Positions 37,925-46,860 are shown, counted from the first letter of the stretch. The stretch: 64,000 bases of DNA from Flavobacterium sp. CFS9 (GCF_041154745.1 NZ_AP031573.1:2170001-2234000), one strand, 5' to 3'. The notes: generated by a model from the sequence alone, not told the origin. Numbers and translations are program-made.

Positions 37925-38050
37925 ACTATGTTAATTGTAAGATGTGAGATGTGAGATGTAAAATGTAAACTGAAAACCGTTACTGAAAACTGCGTACTGT
38001 GACTGTGAACTGTGACTACAAACAGCGACTGAAAACTATTACTGCGAACT
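37925..38050. repeat. Degenerate tandem repeats between the adaptor and ATPase genes
   Basis: The block begins with GATGTGAGATGTGAGATGT-type repeats and continues with about ten ACTGnrAACT-like units (CTGAAAACCGTTACTGAAAACTGCGTACTGTGAACTG style). It separates two genes of one operon and overlaps the end of the adaptor gene. No coding potential. Confidence 0.65.
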
Positions 38051-39283
38051 AATCGATAACTCTTCAATGTCTTTATAATCGGTATAGGATGAAGTGATGA
38101 CTGATTCACCTTCTTTTAAACCTTCGAGAACTTCATAATACGAAGGGTTTTCTCTGCCTAGTTTTATGTTTCTTCTTTCCGCTTTATTTCCTTTTATTAC
38201 AAAAATCCATTTTCCTGCAGCCTCCTGATTGAAACTTCCTTTTGAAACTACAAGTGTTTTGTTTTTTTCGGACAGAATCAATTTCACACCAAAGCTAAGT
38301 CCGTCCTGTAAAGTGATATTTTCTTTGGAAATAAAAGCCAGCTCCACTCTAAAATGCCCGTTTTTTACCTCCGGAATTACTTTTGTGACTAAAACTTCCA
38401 GATTTTTTCCTTGAAATTCTACCTGACCCTTCAAGCCTTCGCGTACTTTTTCCAAATAAAATTCGTCTACATCAGCGGCTAATTTATAACCTTGTTTAGA
38501 ATCTATTTTTCCGATACTTTCACCAGCCTGAAACGTTTTTCCTAACACAGGCTGAAAAGAAGTTAATCTGCCTGATTCAGGTGCTGTAATTAAAAAGTTC
38601 TTTTTATTGTTTCGTAAAATATCCAGACTTTTCTCCATAGTCTGAATCGAACGGTTGATTTGAGAAATTTGAAGCTGATTGGTTTGTTTTTCTTTTTGAA
38701 TACTTTGTTGGATCGTTCTTTTGCGCTCGTCCTGAAAACGAAGGCTTTCTTTAAAATTATTCCAGTCATTTCTCGAAATAACATCTTTTTCAAACAATTT
38801 GGCGTTCATGTCATACAGTCTTTTGGCATCATTGTAATCGTGTTCAATTAAAACCAGATCTTTAGTTAAGGTCAGCTCCTGATTTCTGATGTTCAGTTTT
38901 CCTGTATTCAGATTATTGATTTGCTCGATAATCGCTGTTTCCTGAGTCAGATAATTCAGTTCTGTGTTCGGATTGAACAAACGCGCTAAGGGCTGACCTT
39001 TGGTAACCATTGCGCCGTTCTCTACAAAAATCTCTTTTACAGATCCGCCTTCGGTAACATTCACTAGCATTACGTTAAGAGGTTCTACTTTGGCCTGAAA
39101 AACAACGAAATCTTCAAAGAAAGCTTTTTCTACTTTTTGAACAGTCAGTTCATCGGCTTTTACATTTAAACTTCTTTTGGTGTTAAACGAGAAAAATACA
39201 ATTGTTGTTAAAATTAAAAAAACTCCAATTGCTATTGTGAGATATCTAAATTTTCTATTTTTACGAGGAATTATCTTGTCCAT
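38039..39283 (-). CDS. Periplasmic adaptor (HlyD/MacA-like) of the efflux operon
   Basis: A 414-residue membrane fusion protein: one N-terminal TM (about 12-32), lipoyl halves (EGGSVKEIFVENGAMVTKGQ; ITAPESGRLTSF), a coiled coil between about 110 and 220 (EIVSRNDWNNFKESLRFQDE region), and the beta-barrel/MP domain ending near VITSSYTDYKDIEELS. It is the first gene of the adaptor-ATPase-permease operon. A sigma-54-type promoter lies 29 bases upstream, and the activator gene is divergent. The last residues come from within the repeat block. Confidence 0.9.
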   Translation of the reverse strand: MDKIIPRKNRKFRYLTIAIGVFLILTTIVFFSFNTKRSLNVKADELTVQKVEKAFFEDFVVFQAKVEPLNVMLVNVTEGGSVKEIFVENGAMVTKGQPLARLFNPNTELNYLTQETAIIEQINNLNTGKLNIRNQELTLTKDLVLIEHDYNDAKRLYDMNAKLFEKDVISRNDWNNFKESLRFQDERKRTIQQSIQKEKQTNQLQISQINRSIQTMEKSLDILRNNKKNFLITAPESGRLTSFQPVLGKTFQAGESIGKIDSKQGYKLAADVDEFYLEKVREGLKGQVEFQGKNLEVLVTKVIPEVKNGHFRVELAFISKENITLQDGLSFGVKLILSEKNKTLVVSKGSFNQEAAGKWIFVIKGNKAERRNIKLGRENPSYYEVLEGLKEGESVITSSYTDYKDIEELSISSQ

Positions 39284-39311
39284 TTCTTTAATAATTTACT
39301 GATTATCAATA

Positions 39312-39327
39312 GGTAAATACTGTGCCA
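39312..39327 (-). promoter_or_regulatory. Sigma-54 (-24/-12) promoter of the efflux operon
   Basis: On the minus strand TGGCAC-AGTAT-TTACC matches TGGCAC-N5-TTGCW with exact spacing; the -24 GG is intact and the -12 GC reads AC, a mismatch at one key base. Transcription would begin near 39302, about 18 bases before the ATG. The divergent gene encodes a sigma-54 activator, which supports the call. Confidence 0.7.
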
Positions 39328-39390
39328 TAAAAAGTATAATCTGTAAAGTGTTGATTTTAAAGAAGCTTTAAAAACCATTCAAAAAAGAAG

Positions 39391-39428
39391 TGTTCGGAAA
39401 TGAACAGTTGACCGTTCAGAATCGGACA
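39391..39428. promoter_or_regulatory. Candidate upstream activating sequence (imperfect 38-bp palindrome)
   Basis: TGTTCGG...GAACAGTTGACCGTTC...TCGGACA is an imperfect dyad; the inner 16 bases (39402-39417) match at all but one pair. It is centred about 107 bases upstream of the predicted sigma-54 start for the efflux operon and 30 bases before the activator start codon, suitable for enhancer binding and autoregulation. Confidence 0.55.
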
Positions 39429-39440
39429 AAAAAAGACAGC

Positions 39441-40787
39441 ATGCGAAAGAAACAAGCCCATATTTTAATTGTCGACGATCAGGAAGAAATTCTTTTTTCG
39501 GCAAAAATGATTCTCAAAAAACATTTTGAAACCATTTTTACGACCAACAGTCCTAAAAAAATCATTTCCATTTTAAACGAAAATGAAATAAATGTGGTTT
39601 TATTGGACATGAATTACCGAATTGGTTTTGAAGATGGGCGCGAAGGAATTCACTGGCTGAAAGAAATTAAAACACTTTCGCCACAAACCATTGTGATATT
39701 AATGACTGCTTTTGGTAAAATTGATACCGCAGTTGAAGGAATAAAAATCGGAGCATTTGATTATGTTTTGAAACCCTGGAACAACGAAAAACTGCTTGAA
39801 ATCATAGATAAGGCCGTAATCGAAAGCCGAAAGAATGGCAAAAAAGAAATAGTCGAAAAACCAACCAAAAGTTATTTTACAGGAACTTCTCCTAAAATTA
39901 AGCAGGCCTATAGCATTGCCGAAAGAGTCGCCAGAACAGATGCTAACGTTTTGATCTTAGGTGAAAACGGAACTGGAAAGTATGTTTTTGCGGAGTTTAT
40001 CCATCTGAATTCAGAGCGTAAAGAGCAGCCTTTTATCCATGTCGATCTGGGTTCGCTGAGTGATAATTTGTTTGAAAGTGAGCTTTTTGGATATGCCAAA
40101 GGTGCTTTTACAGATGCTAAAACCGATACTGCGGGAAGGTTTGAAGCGGCTTCGGGCGGTACAATTTTTCTGGATGAGATAGGGAATATTCCATTACATC
40201 TGCAATCTAAGCTGTTACATGTTTTACAAACCAAAACCGTAACCCGTTTGGGTGAAAGCAAAGCGAGACCACTGAATGTGAGAATTATTGCGGCTACCAA
40301 TGCCGATATAAAAGCTGAGGTAAAAAATAAAACTTTTAGGGAAGATTTACTGTACCGAATCAACACCATGGAGATCTATTTGCCTTCTTTGCGTGAGCGA
40401 AAAGACGATATTGTCCCAATGGCTAATTTTATTCTGGATAAAATTGCAGAAAAATACAATCAGGAAAATTGGTGTTTTGAGGACAATGTGGGCCCGTATT
40501 TAGAAAAATATCCATGGAAAGGAAACATTCGGGAATTGGAGAATAAGATTGAGCGGGCTTTAATTTTGGCCGATAATCATACGATTTCGGTGACCAATCT
40601 GGATATTTTAGATTTCGAAGAACTTCAGGAAAACGACGAAAATCCACTGTCTGAAATGGAACGAAACGCCATCGAAAAAACATTGTTTAAGAATAATGGA
40701 AATATCAGCAAAACAGCCGAAGAACTTGGGCTTTCAAGGGCAGCTTTGTACAGAAGGATTGAAAAATACGATCTGAAAAATAGCTAA
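39441..40787 (+). CDS. Sigma-54-dependent response regulator (NtrC family)
   Basis: A 448-residue regulator. Receiver domain 1-125 with acidic pocket DDQ and phospho-Asp56 in LLDMNYR; Lys in VLKPW. The AAA+ domain (about 145-375) has Walker A GENGTGKY, the sigma-54 contact loop GAFTDA (canonical GAFTGA), Walker B GGTIFLDEIG and an arginine-finger region; the C-terminus is a Fis-type helix-turn-helix (NISKTAEELGLSRAALYRRIEKY). A GTG at 39390 would add 17 residues; the ATG at 39441 fits the family. It probably activates the divergent efflux operon on signal from the histidine kinase encoded 81 bases downstream. Confidence 0.9.
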   Translation: MRKKQAHILIVDDQEEILFSAKMILKKHFETIFTTNSPKKIISILNENEINVVLLDMNYRIGFEDGREGIHWLKEIKTLSPQTIVILMTAFGKIDTAVEGIKIGAFDYVLKPWNNEKLLEIIDKAVIESRKNGKKEIVEKPTKSYFTGTSPKIKQAYSIAERVARTDANVLILGENGTGKYVFAEFIHLNSERKEQPFIHVDLGSLSDNLFESELFGYAKGAFTDAKTDTAGRFEAASGGTIFLDEIGNIPLHLQSKLLHVLQTKTVTRLGESKARPLNVRIIAATNADIKAEVKNKTFREDLLYRINTMEIYLPSLRERKDDIVPMANFILDKIAEKYNQENWCFEDNVGPYLEKYPWKGNIRELENKIERALILADNHTISVTNLDILDFEELQENDENPLSEMERNAIEKTLFKNNGNISKTAEELGLSRAALYRRIEKYDLKNS

Positions 40788-40868
40788 ACTTAAAAATAGT
40801 TCCGAACAACTTTAAAAGACTTTATCGGATATTAAACTTTTGAATCTGTTGGAATAAAAATTAAAACA

Positions 40869-42194
40869 ATGAAGAACTGGAAATTTTATAACGCTTTGTT
40901 TGCAAGGATTCTGTTCCTGATGATTCCCTTTTTCTTTTGTGTCTTTTTGACTTACAAGGAACTGTATTACAATGCAATTCTGGTTGGGTTTATCGTTTTT
41001 ATATTGTTGTCTGAAATGTACTTTTTTGTTAAAGGACAGACCTTGTTTTACGATAAAATGCTTTTATCGATCCTGCAGAATGATTTTTTGAATAATTTTC
41101 CGGAAGAAAGCAAAAAGGAGAATTTCAGGAACTTGTTTTTACTTTATGATAAGTTAAAGGTGCAGCGACAGGAACAGACATCAAAAGAGCGCATCTATCA
41201 GTCCATTTTAAATAATATTGATACAGCTACTTTAATTCTCGAGAAAGAAGGCGAGGACTGGAATCTTTTTTTAATGAACAACTGCTTTTCAAACTTATTC
41301 AAAGTGCCAAAAGTAAGCCAATGGAAGTATCTTAAAAACTATTTGCCTTCTCTTTGTGAGGAAATCGAAAAGACTGATTTTACAGAATTGAAATCGGCTA
41401 TTTCTATCAAAATTGAAGATCAGGACTTACAGACTTTTGTGCTTCAGACTTCGCATACGAAAATGTATGACAAAGAGTATTTTATTATTCTGTTGGACAG
41501 TATTCAGCGTGTCATTGAGAAAAAAGAAAAGGAAGCCTGGATCAATCTGATGAAGATTATTTCGCATGAGTTAATGAATTCGTTAACACCTATCCGTGCA
41601 CTCTCGCAAAATTTACTGCAAATAGTGGATCAGGAGGAATTAGAAGAGGATGATTTTGAAGATATTAAAAGCAGTATTTCGACGATTATCAATCGAAGCG
41701 ATCACTTGCAGGTTTTTGTGGAAAATTATCGAAAACTGGCCATGTTGCCCACTCCGACTAAAAAAATGACTCCTATAAATGTTCTTTTTGAAGACTGTCT
41801 TCGGGTAATGAGTCCAATTTTAAAGACGGAAAATATCGAATTGGTAAACGAAATTAATAGTTCAAGATCGATTTTAATTGATAAAAGTCAGATGGAACAG
41901 GTAATTATTAATTTGATTACTAACAGTATTTATGCTTTGAAAGAAAAGAGCGAAAAGAAGATGTTCTTGTCATCGTATACTGAAAACAATCGTTTTTTTA
42001 TTACCATTTCGGATAACGGAAAAGGAATTGATACCGAGATCAGAGATAAAGTTTTTCTGCCGTTTTTCACCACCAGAAAAGACGGTGCCGGAATTGGGCT
42101 AACGCTTTCTAAAAATATCATTGAAGCGCACGGAGGCTATTTGAGTTACCAAACCGATGAAGACAAGACCAGCTTTGTAATTTGTCTGATTTGA
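40869..42194 (+). CDS. Sensor histidine kinase, partner of the NtrC-type regulator
   Basis: A 441-residue kinase with two N-terminal membrane helices (about 9-28 and 33-53) and only a very short loop between them, so the sensor is probably membrane-embedded or senses envelope state. A PAS-like region spans about 105-215. The phospho-His is H233 in IISHELMNSLTP; the ATP-binding domain shows the N box (LITNSIYAL), DNGKGID and GAGIGLTLS. It lies downstream of its regulator in the same orientation. Signal unknown; the divergent exporter suggests envelope or peptide stress. Confidence 0.88.
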   Translation: MKNWKFYNALFARILFLMIPFFFCVFLTYKELYYNAILVGFIVFILLSEMYFFVKGQTLFYDKMLLSILQNDFLNNFPEESKKENFRNLFLLYDKLKVQRQEQTSKERIYQSILNNIDTATLILEKEGEDWNLFLMNNCFSNLFKVPKVSQWKYLKNYLPSLCEEIEKTDFTELKSAISIKIEDQDLQTFVLQTSHTKMYDKEYFIILLDSIQRVIEKKEKEAWINLMKIISHELMNSLTPIRALSQNLLQIVDQEELEEDDFEDIKSSISTIINRSDHLQVFVENYRKLAMLPTPTKKMTPINVLFEDCLRVMSPILKTENIELVNEINSSRSILIDKSQMEQVIINLITNSIYALKEKSEKKMFLSSYTENNRFFITISDNGKGIDTEIRDKVFLPFFTTRKDGAGIGLTLSKNIIEAHGGYLSYQTDEDKTSFVICLI

Positions 42195-42282
42195 TTAAAA
42201 CATCAAAAAGCAAAATAGCCTTTAGAGGTGTTATAGGCGACCCTTGCGCTTCCCTTGCGTCCTTTGCTGTTAAATAAAAACT

Positions 42283-42609
42283 TTAAAGCTCGATTTCAGG
42301 CTGCCAGAAGTGTTTTTCAAAATCTATAATCTGATTGTCTACGACTTTAATGCCTTCGCTTTCGAGTAACTGTTGCATTAAATTGGTTCCGTCAAAATGG
42401 TGTTTTCCGGTGAGAAGCCCTTTTCTGTTTACCACACGATGCGCGGGAACATCATCCATCTTGTGACAGGCGTTCATGGCCCAGCCTACCATTCGGGCAG
42501 AGCGCGCTGTTCCTAAAGCTTTGGCAATTGCGCCATAAGAAGTTACTTTTCCGTACGGAATTTGTCTGGCAATCGCATATACTCTTTCAAAAAAATTATC
42601 TTCAGCCAT
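42283..42609 (-). CDS. Alkyltransferase-like protein (MGMT family without active-site Cys)
   Basis: A 108-residue protein that covers only the MGMT DNA-binding domain (FERVYAIARQIPYGKVTSYGAIA, ARMVGWAMN, then VPAHRVVNRKGLLTG). The alkyl-acceptor motif PCHR reads PAHR, so it cannot repair O6-alkylguanine by transfer. Alkyltransferase-like (ATL) proteins bind such lesions and pass them to nucleotide excision repair. The ATG at 42609 is preferred; an upstream start adds a hydrophobic stretch not in the family. Confidence 0.85.
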   Translation of the reverse strand: MAEDNFFERVYAIARQIPYGKVTSYGAIAKALGTARSARMVGWAMNACHKMDDVPAHRVVNRKGLLTGKHHFDGTNLMQQLLESEGIKVVDNQIIDFEKHFWQPEIEL

Positions 42610-42785
42610 AGATTCGTTTTTGTAACAGATTAAAATGATTAAAGGGATTTTTTGGTTCACTTCATTGGTAAATCTGCATGAAAATTATAGTGTTTTCATC
42701 CTGATAAAAGTAATCATTTTGAAATCTTGTAGTTGTAATAAGAAGAAATCTTTTTTAATCCGGGTAATCTGTGGCTATTATTTTA

Positions 42786-43421
42786 TTAGCTGAAATAGTA
42801 AGTCAAAATATTAAAAAGCGTGAGTACAGCAATTAATCCGGTGATGCTTCCAATAATGGTATTCATGTTTCGCATCATATAATCTGTTTTTTTCTCAATC
42901 CTTCCAAAGAAAGCAATATAACTGTATAAAGCCATAAAAGAACCCAAGACAGAACCTAAAACAAAAGTAAAAATGATATTGTTTTCGAATGCGAAAAGAT
43001 GGTATGAAGCCAAAGTAACACTTACCACCACATAATACGGAATAGGAAAGAAATTTAGTCCTGAAAGTAACATTCCCAAAAAGAAGCGGCTTTTTTTACT
43101 GCTCTTTTTAATCTTCGATTTTTTAGCCTTTGGTTCTTTTGCGATAAACAGAAAGTAAATCGTAAGTATTGCAAAAATAACAAAACCCACTTCACGCAGC
43201 AGTGTAACGACATCGGGTCTGCGATCAATTACCCGCGCAAATAAAACGGCCAGAGAGACTTGAAAAAAGATTACCAAAACAGCTCCCGCAACAAACCATA
43301 AGGCATTCTTTCTGCCCTCTTTCAAATTTACTTTGGCTGCTGTCATATTGATTAAACCTGGAGGAATAATCCCGATGAAAGCGGCAATGAAACCGGAAAG
43401 TAGGGGAGTAAGTAATGTCAT
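42786..43421 (-). CDS. LysE/RhtB-family exporter
   Basis: A 211-residue six-helix membrane protein. The start (LLTPLLSGFIAAFIGIIPPGLINMTAA) contains the family GxxPGP-like turn (GIIPPGLINM), followed by a basic linker (KSKIKKSSKKS) and further helices. The family exports amino acids; the substrate is not known. It lies downstream of trmB with a 42-base spacing. Confidence 0.8.
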   Translation of the reverse strand: MTLLTPLLSGFIAAFIGIIPPGLINMTAAKVNLKEGRKNALWFVAGAVLVIFFQVSLAVLFARVIDRRPDVVTLLREVGFVIFAILTIYFLFIAKEPKAKKSKIKKSSKKSRFFLGMLLSGLNFFPIPYYVVVSVTLASYHLFAFENNIIFTFVLGSVLGSFMALYSYIAFFGRIEKKTDYMMRNMNTIIGSITGLIAVLTLFNILTYYFS

Positions 43422-43463
43422 TCAGTTGGTTAGCGGGTTTGGTAAGTTGTTTTCAAAATTAAA

Positions 43464-44141
43464 TTAATCTTTAATTTTGAAACGAATATACGTAATTGCC
43501 TTGTTAATCTCTAAATATTGTTTTTCATAAAAAGTCTGGAATGCTGTAACTTCTTCAGGGCTTCCTTCATTTTTATATACATTATGATTGGCGTATAAAA
43601 CCTCGTGGCCTTCACCATGAAGCAATCCCAGCGTATAACCGTGCATGAATTCGCTGTCGGTTTTTAAGTTTACGACACCGTCTTTTTTAAGGATTCTTTT
43701 ATACAATTTCAAGAACTCCGAATTGGTCATACGGTGTTTGGTTCTCTTGTATTTGATTTGCGGATCCGGAAAAGTAATCCAGATTTCATCCACCTCATTG
43801 TCGGCAAAAATATGATTGATCAGTTCGATTTGAGTTCGAACAAATGCAACGTTGTGTAATCCGTTTTCAACAGCGGTTTTGGCACCTCTCCAGAAACGGG
43901 CACCTTTAATATCAATTCCGATAAAATTTTTGTTTGGATATTTTTCTGCCAGTCCAACAGAATATTCTCCTTTTCCACATCCTAATTCTAAAACTAATGG
44001 ATTGTCATTTTTAAAGAAATCAGAATTCCATTTTCCTTTCAAAGGCATTAAATCGCCTACAACTTCTTCTCTGGTTGGTTGAAAAACGTTTTGAAATGTT
44101 TCGTTTTCTCTGAATCTTTTTAGTTTATTTTTACTTCCCAC
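43464..44141 (-). CDS. trmB: tRNA (guanine46-N7)-methyltransferase
   Basis: A 226-residue TrmB: LVLELGCGKGEYSVGLA SAM site, NFIGIDIKGARFWRGAK, and the catalytic FPDPQIKYKRTKHRMT with the conserved Asp/Arg set. I place the start at a GTG (44141), giving a GSKNKLKRFRENETF N-terminus that matches flavobacterial TrmB; the frame opens further upstream but without homology. It forms m7G46 in tRNA. Confidence 0.9.
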   Translation of the reverse strand: MGSKNKLKRFRENETFQNVFQPTREEVVGDLMPLKGKWNSDFFKNDNPLVLELGCGKGEYSVGLAEKYPNKNFIGIDIKGARFWRGAKTAVENGLHNVAFVRTQIELINHIFADNEVDEIWITFPDPQIKYKRTKHRMTNSEFLKLYKRILKKDGVVNLKTDSEFMHGYTLGLLHGEGHEVLYANHNVYKNEGSPEEVTAFQTFYEKQYLEINKAITYIRFKIKD

Positions 44142-44315
44142 TTTTACAAAAATTTTCAGCAAAATTAAGGAATATAAACGAATGAAAATAGTACAATTAG
44201 CTTTAAAAGTTTTCCGCTGCGAATTCACGAATTTTCACCAATCAATTTTGCCTTGTGTTTGTGTGCAAATAGAAAAAGAATTAGTGAAAATCGGTGTATT
44301 GATGCCAACTCTTTT

Positions 44316-44370
44316 TTCGCCACGAATTCACAAATTATTGTAAAATTAAAGTTCGTGAATTCGTGGCGAA
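44316..44370. repeat. 16-bp inverted repeat of the GAATTCGTGGC family
   Basis: TTCGCCACGAATTCAC at 44316-44331 is the exact complement of 44355-44370, 9 bases from the amt stop codon. It shares the arm GCCACGAATTCAC with 18013-18263. A looser copy (GCGAATTCACGAATTTTCACC) lies at 44219-44239. Confidence 0.8.
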
Positions 44371-44379
44371 AGATTTTTT

Positions 44380-45762
44380 TTAACTGTACTGAACTTCTGT
44401 AATTGGTTTTAATTTAGGATCAAGTGTTTCATCGTGTTGAGATAAATCCAGTCCAATATGTTCGTTTTCTTCGGAAACACGCAACGGAATAATGAAGTTG
44501 GTTACCTTAAACAAGAAGTACGCTCCGAAGAAAGTAAATACTGAAACTAATACCAGTGCCATCATGTGATGCGCAAATACGTTCCAGCCTCCGTGTAACA
44601 AACTTGCCTCTTCGCCATGAGCAAAAATAGCCGTTAGAATCATGCCCATGATTCCACCTACACCATGACAGGCAAAAACATCAAGGGTATCATCGAATTT
44701 TTTTGACAATCGACAATTTACAACCGAATTGGAAACCAAAGCCGTAATAAATCCAAAAAACATACTTTCAGGAACCGATACATAACCTGCAGCCGGAGTT
44801 ATGGCAACCAAGCCTACCACAGCACCGATACAAGCACCAAGAGCCGAAACTTTTCTGCCATTCATTCGGTCAAAGAAAACCCAGGTTAACATCGCAGCCG
44901 CCGATGAAGTTGTAGTAGTAGCAAAAGCCATTGCCGCTGTTCCGTTGGCAGCAAGAGCCGAACCGGCATTGAAACCAAACCATCCGAACCATAACATTCC
45001 GGTTCCTAGTAAGACAAACGGAATATTGGTTGGAATGTGCTGATTGTTTTTTCTTTTACCTAAAACCAGTACTCCCGCCAAAGCCGCAAATCCTGAACTC
45101 ATGTGTACAACGGTTCCTCCGGCGAAATCTTTTACGCCAAAATAACTACCTAAAATACCGGTCGGATACCAAACAGAATGGCACAATGGTGCGTAAATAA
45201 AAACGGTAAACAGACTGATGAAAAGTAAATACGATATAAAACGAACACGCTCTGCAAAAGAACCGGTAATAATAGCCGGGGCAATAATCGCAAATTTCAT
45301 CTGAAACAAGGCAAAAAGCATAAACGGAATCGTACTGGCCAATTGTTTATGAGGCAGAACGCCCACATAATCCATAAAAGCAAAAGTGGTGGGGTCGCCA
45401 AAAAAACTATAAAAATGACCTCCGAAGTTTAGTCCTACAGGATCGCCAAAAGCCAGACTAAAGGCCACGACAACCCATAAAAGCGTTACAACGCCTAAAC
45501 AGATAAAACTTTGTAACATGGTCGAAATTACGTTTTTCTTGCCCACCATTCCGCCATAAAAAAAAGACAGTCCGGGAGTCATGATTAAAACGAGACAACA
45601 GGAGGTTAACATCCAGGCGACATCGGCAGGAACGATATGATCGGTTGTGCCAAATTCAGATAATACGTAGCTATTTTCGGTTATAGTTGGCCAAAAAGCA
45701 CCAGTAACGCAAACAATACTGATGATAATAAAGGAAATGATCCAGCGTTTTTCTATTTTCAT
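44380..45762 (-). CDS. amt: Ammonium transporter
   Basis: A 460-residue Amt with about 12 helices: an extra N-terminal helix (WIISFIIISIVCVTGAFWP), then ADVAWMLTSCCLVLIMTPGLSFFYGGMVGKKNV, the DFAGGTVVHMSSGFAAL motif with the first pore His, and FACHGVGGIMGMILTAIF with the second. It conducts ammonium inward. No glnK (PII) gene is next to it, which is unusual for amt; PII regulation must be encoded elsewhere. The upstream 261 bases contain hairpins but no clear sigma-54 box. Confidence 0.95.
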   Translation of the reverse strand: MKIEKRWIISFIIISIVCVTGAFWPTITENSYVLSEFGTTDHIVPADVAWMLTSCCLVLIMTPGLSFFYGGMVGKKNVISTMLQSFICLGVVTLLWVVVAFSLAFGDPVGLNFGGHFYSFFGDPTTFAFMDYVGVLPHKQLASTIPFMLFALFQMKFAIIAPAIITGSFAERVRFISYLLFISLFTVFIYAPLCHSVWYPTGILGSYFGVKDFAGGTVVHMSSGFAALAGVLVLGKRKNNQHIPTNIPFVLLGTGMLWFGWFGFNAGSALAANGTAAMAFATTTTSSAAAMLTWVFFDRMNGRKVSALGACIGAVVGLVAITPAAGYVSVPESMFFGFITALVSNSVVNCRLSKKFDDTLDVFACHGVGGIMGMILTAIFAHGEEASLLHGGWNVFAHHMMALVLVSVFTFFGAYFLFKVTNFIIPLRVSEENEHIGLDLSQHDETLDPKLKPITEVQYS

Positions 45763-45782
45763 TTTTCAAATACTTTATGTGT

Positions 45783-45909
45783 CCCTATTTTTTTAGGGTT
45801 AAAGTTATGAAAAAATGAGTATTATGTTTTTTAGGGGTGTAAAAACAGAGGTATTGTTTTTATTTTAATATATTTTGTAAAATACACCCTGTTTTTTTGA
45901 GGGTATTTT
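45783..45909. repeat. Two AT-rich inverted repeats in the amt leader region
   Basis: 45783-45798 is CCCTATTTTTTTAGGG, which pairs over 5 bases. 45879-45890 (AAAATACACCCT) and 45900-45909 (AGGGTATTTT) form a bulged stem. They lie 21-150 bases upstream of amt and could be operator or leader structures. Nothing else is visible in this spacer. Confidence 0.4.
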
Positions 45910-46023
45910 ATTTTGCACTTCTAAAAAAGAGACAAAATTGCCAATTGTATTATCATAAAATTGGCAAAGTGTTCTGTAAAGGACGTAAAAAGTTAGGATT
46001 GTAAAAAGAAAGTCCAAAAATGT

Positions 46024-46515
46024 TTATTTTTTTTGAAGCTTTGCAATCAAAACGTCTTCGATAGGAGCCTTAATTTTGATCGCTGCATTTACTTCCTCAT
46101 TAGGAACCGTCATCGATAACACATAATGCTGAATTTTCCATTCTTTCCCTATTTTAACCAAAACTCCCGATCCGCGGCAAATCTTCATTTGTGTGTTTAA
46201 GAGTTCGTCAAACCAGGCAATTTTTCCGGTTTTGTCGAAAAAGACATGACGTTCTAAAGCTTTGAAATTCCAGGCAGTTCCTTTGTCAAAATAAGGTTTG
46301 GCCCAAACTTTAAAATCTTTTTTAATCCAGTTTTCGGTGGCATCCGTTCCGATGAAAATGGCGTCGTCGGCCATTAAATCAAAATAGGCTTCAAATTTTA
46401 CTTCGCCGGCTGCTTTGTGCCAGGCATCAATCGTTTGGTTGACTTTGTCTTTTTCAGAAGTCTGTGCGTTTGCAAAAAAGGTAACAAATAATAAAAGTAA
46501 GATTGGTTTTTTCAT
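46024..46515 (-). CDS. Secreted SnoaL/NTF2-like protein
   Basis: A 163-residue protein with a signal peptide (FFANAQ) and a cone-shaped NTF2-like domain: INQTIDAWHKAAGEVKFEAYFDLMADDAIFIGTDATE, then WKIQHYVLS. Such domains bind small ligands or act as enzymes; this one has no diagnostic catalytic set. Neighbours give no pathway. Confidence 0.75.
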   Translation of the reverse strand: MKKPILLLLFVTFFANAQTSEKDKVNQTIDAWHKAAGEVKFEAYFDLMADDAIFIGTDATENWIKKDFKVWAKPYFDKGTAWNFKALERHVFFDKTGKIAWFDELLNTQMKICRGSGVLVKIGKEWKIQHYVLSMTVPNEEVNAAIKIKAPIEDVLIAKLQKK

Positions 46516-46860
46516 AAGTGGTTTGTTTTGGATTTAAAGGTAGCAAATATTTTTTGAAAGGTTCTGAGGTACAAAGGTTCAAAGATGCAGAGGTTCAAGG
46601 TGCAGTGCTGTTAAACGTATCGTTTGTCATCCTGAGGAACGAAGGATCACATAAGAAATTCGACAAAGATTGGCAGCAATCTGTGCGGAGTTTCTAGTAT
46701 GATCTATTCCATCTGTTCGCTGTCGTTCAAGTCTCCTTACTTTCTACAAATCTTTACATTTTTAAAAACCCAAATACCCAAGTAAAACTTAAATTATCGC
46801 CCATCGCTTATATGGTATAATAGGATTTAGTATATTTGATAGCTTTAAAATCGATACATC
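46516..46860. other. 345-base intergenic region with a dispersed repeat
   Basis: This divergent gap between the SnoaL-like gene and the repeat lipoprotein holds the second copy of the 46626-46745 element and AGGTTC-type short repeats at 46560-46600. No gene is seen. Confidence 0.6.
46626..46745. repeat. Second copy of the GTCAT...dispersed element
   Basis: It shares CGACAAAGATTGGC, GAGTTTCTaGTaTGAT and CTGTTCGCTgTCGtTC blocks in the same order as 16783-16911, with many substitutions; the terminal inverted repeats are worn. This shows a multi-copy family. Confidence 0.65.

Noticed and set aside
45840..45990. A sigma-54 box upstream of amt.
   Set aside because: TTGGCAA-type sequences occur, but none has the GC at the right distance.
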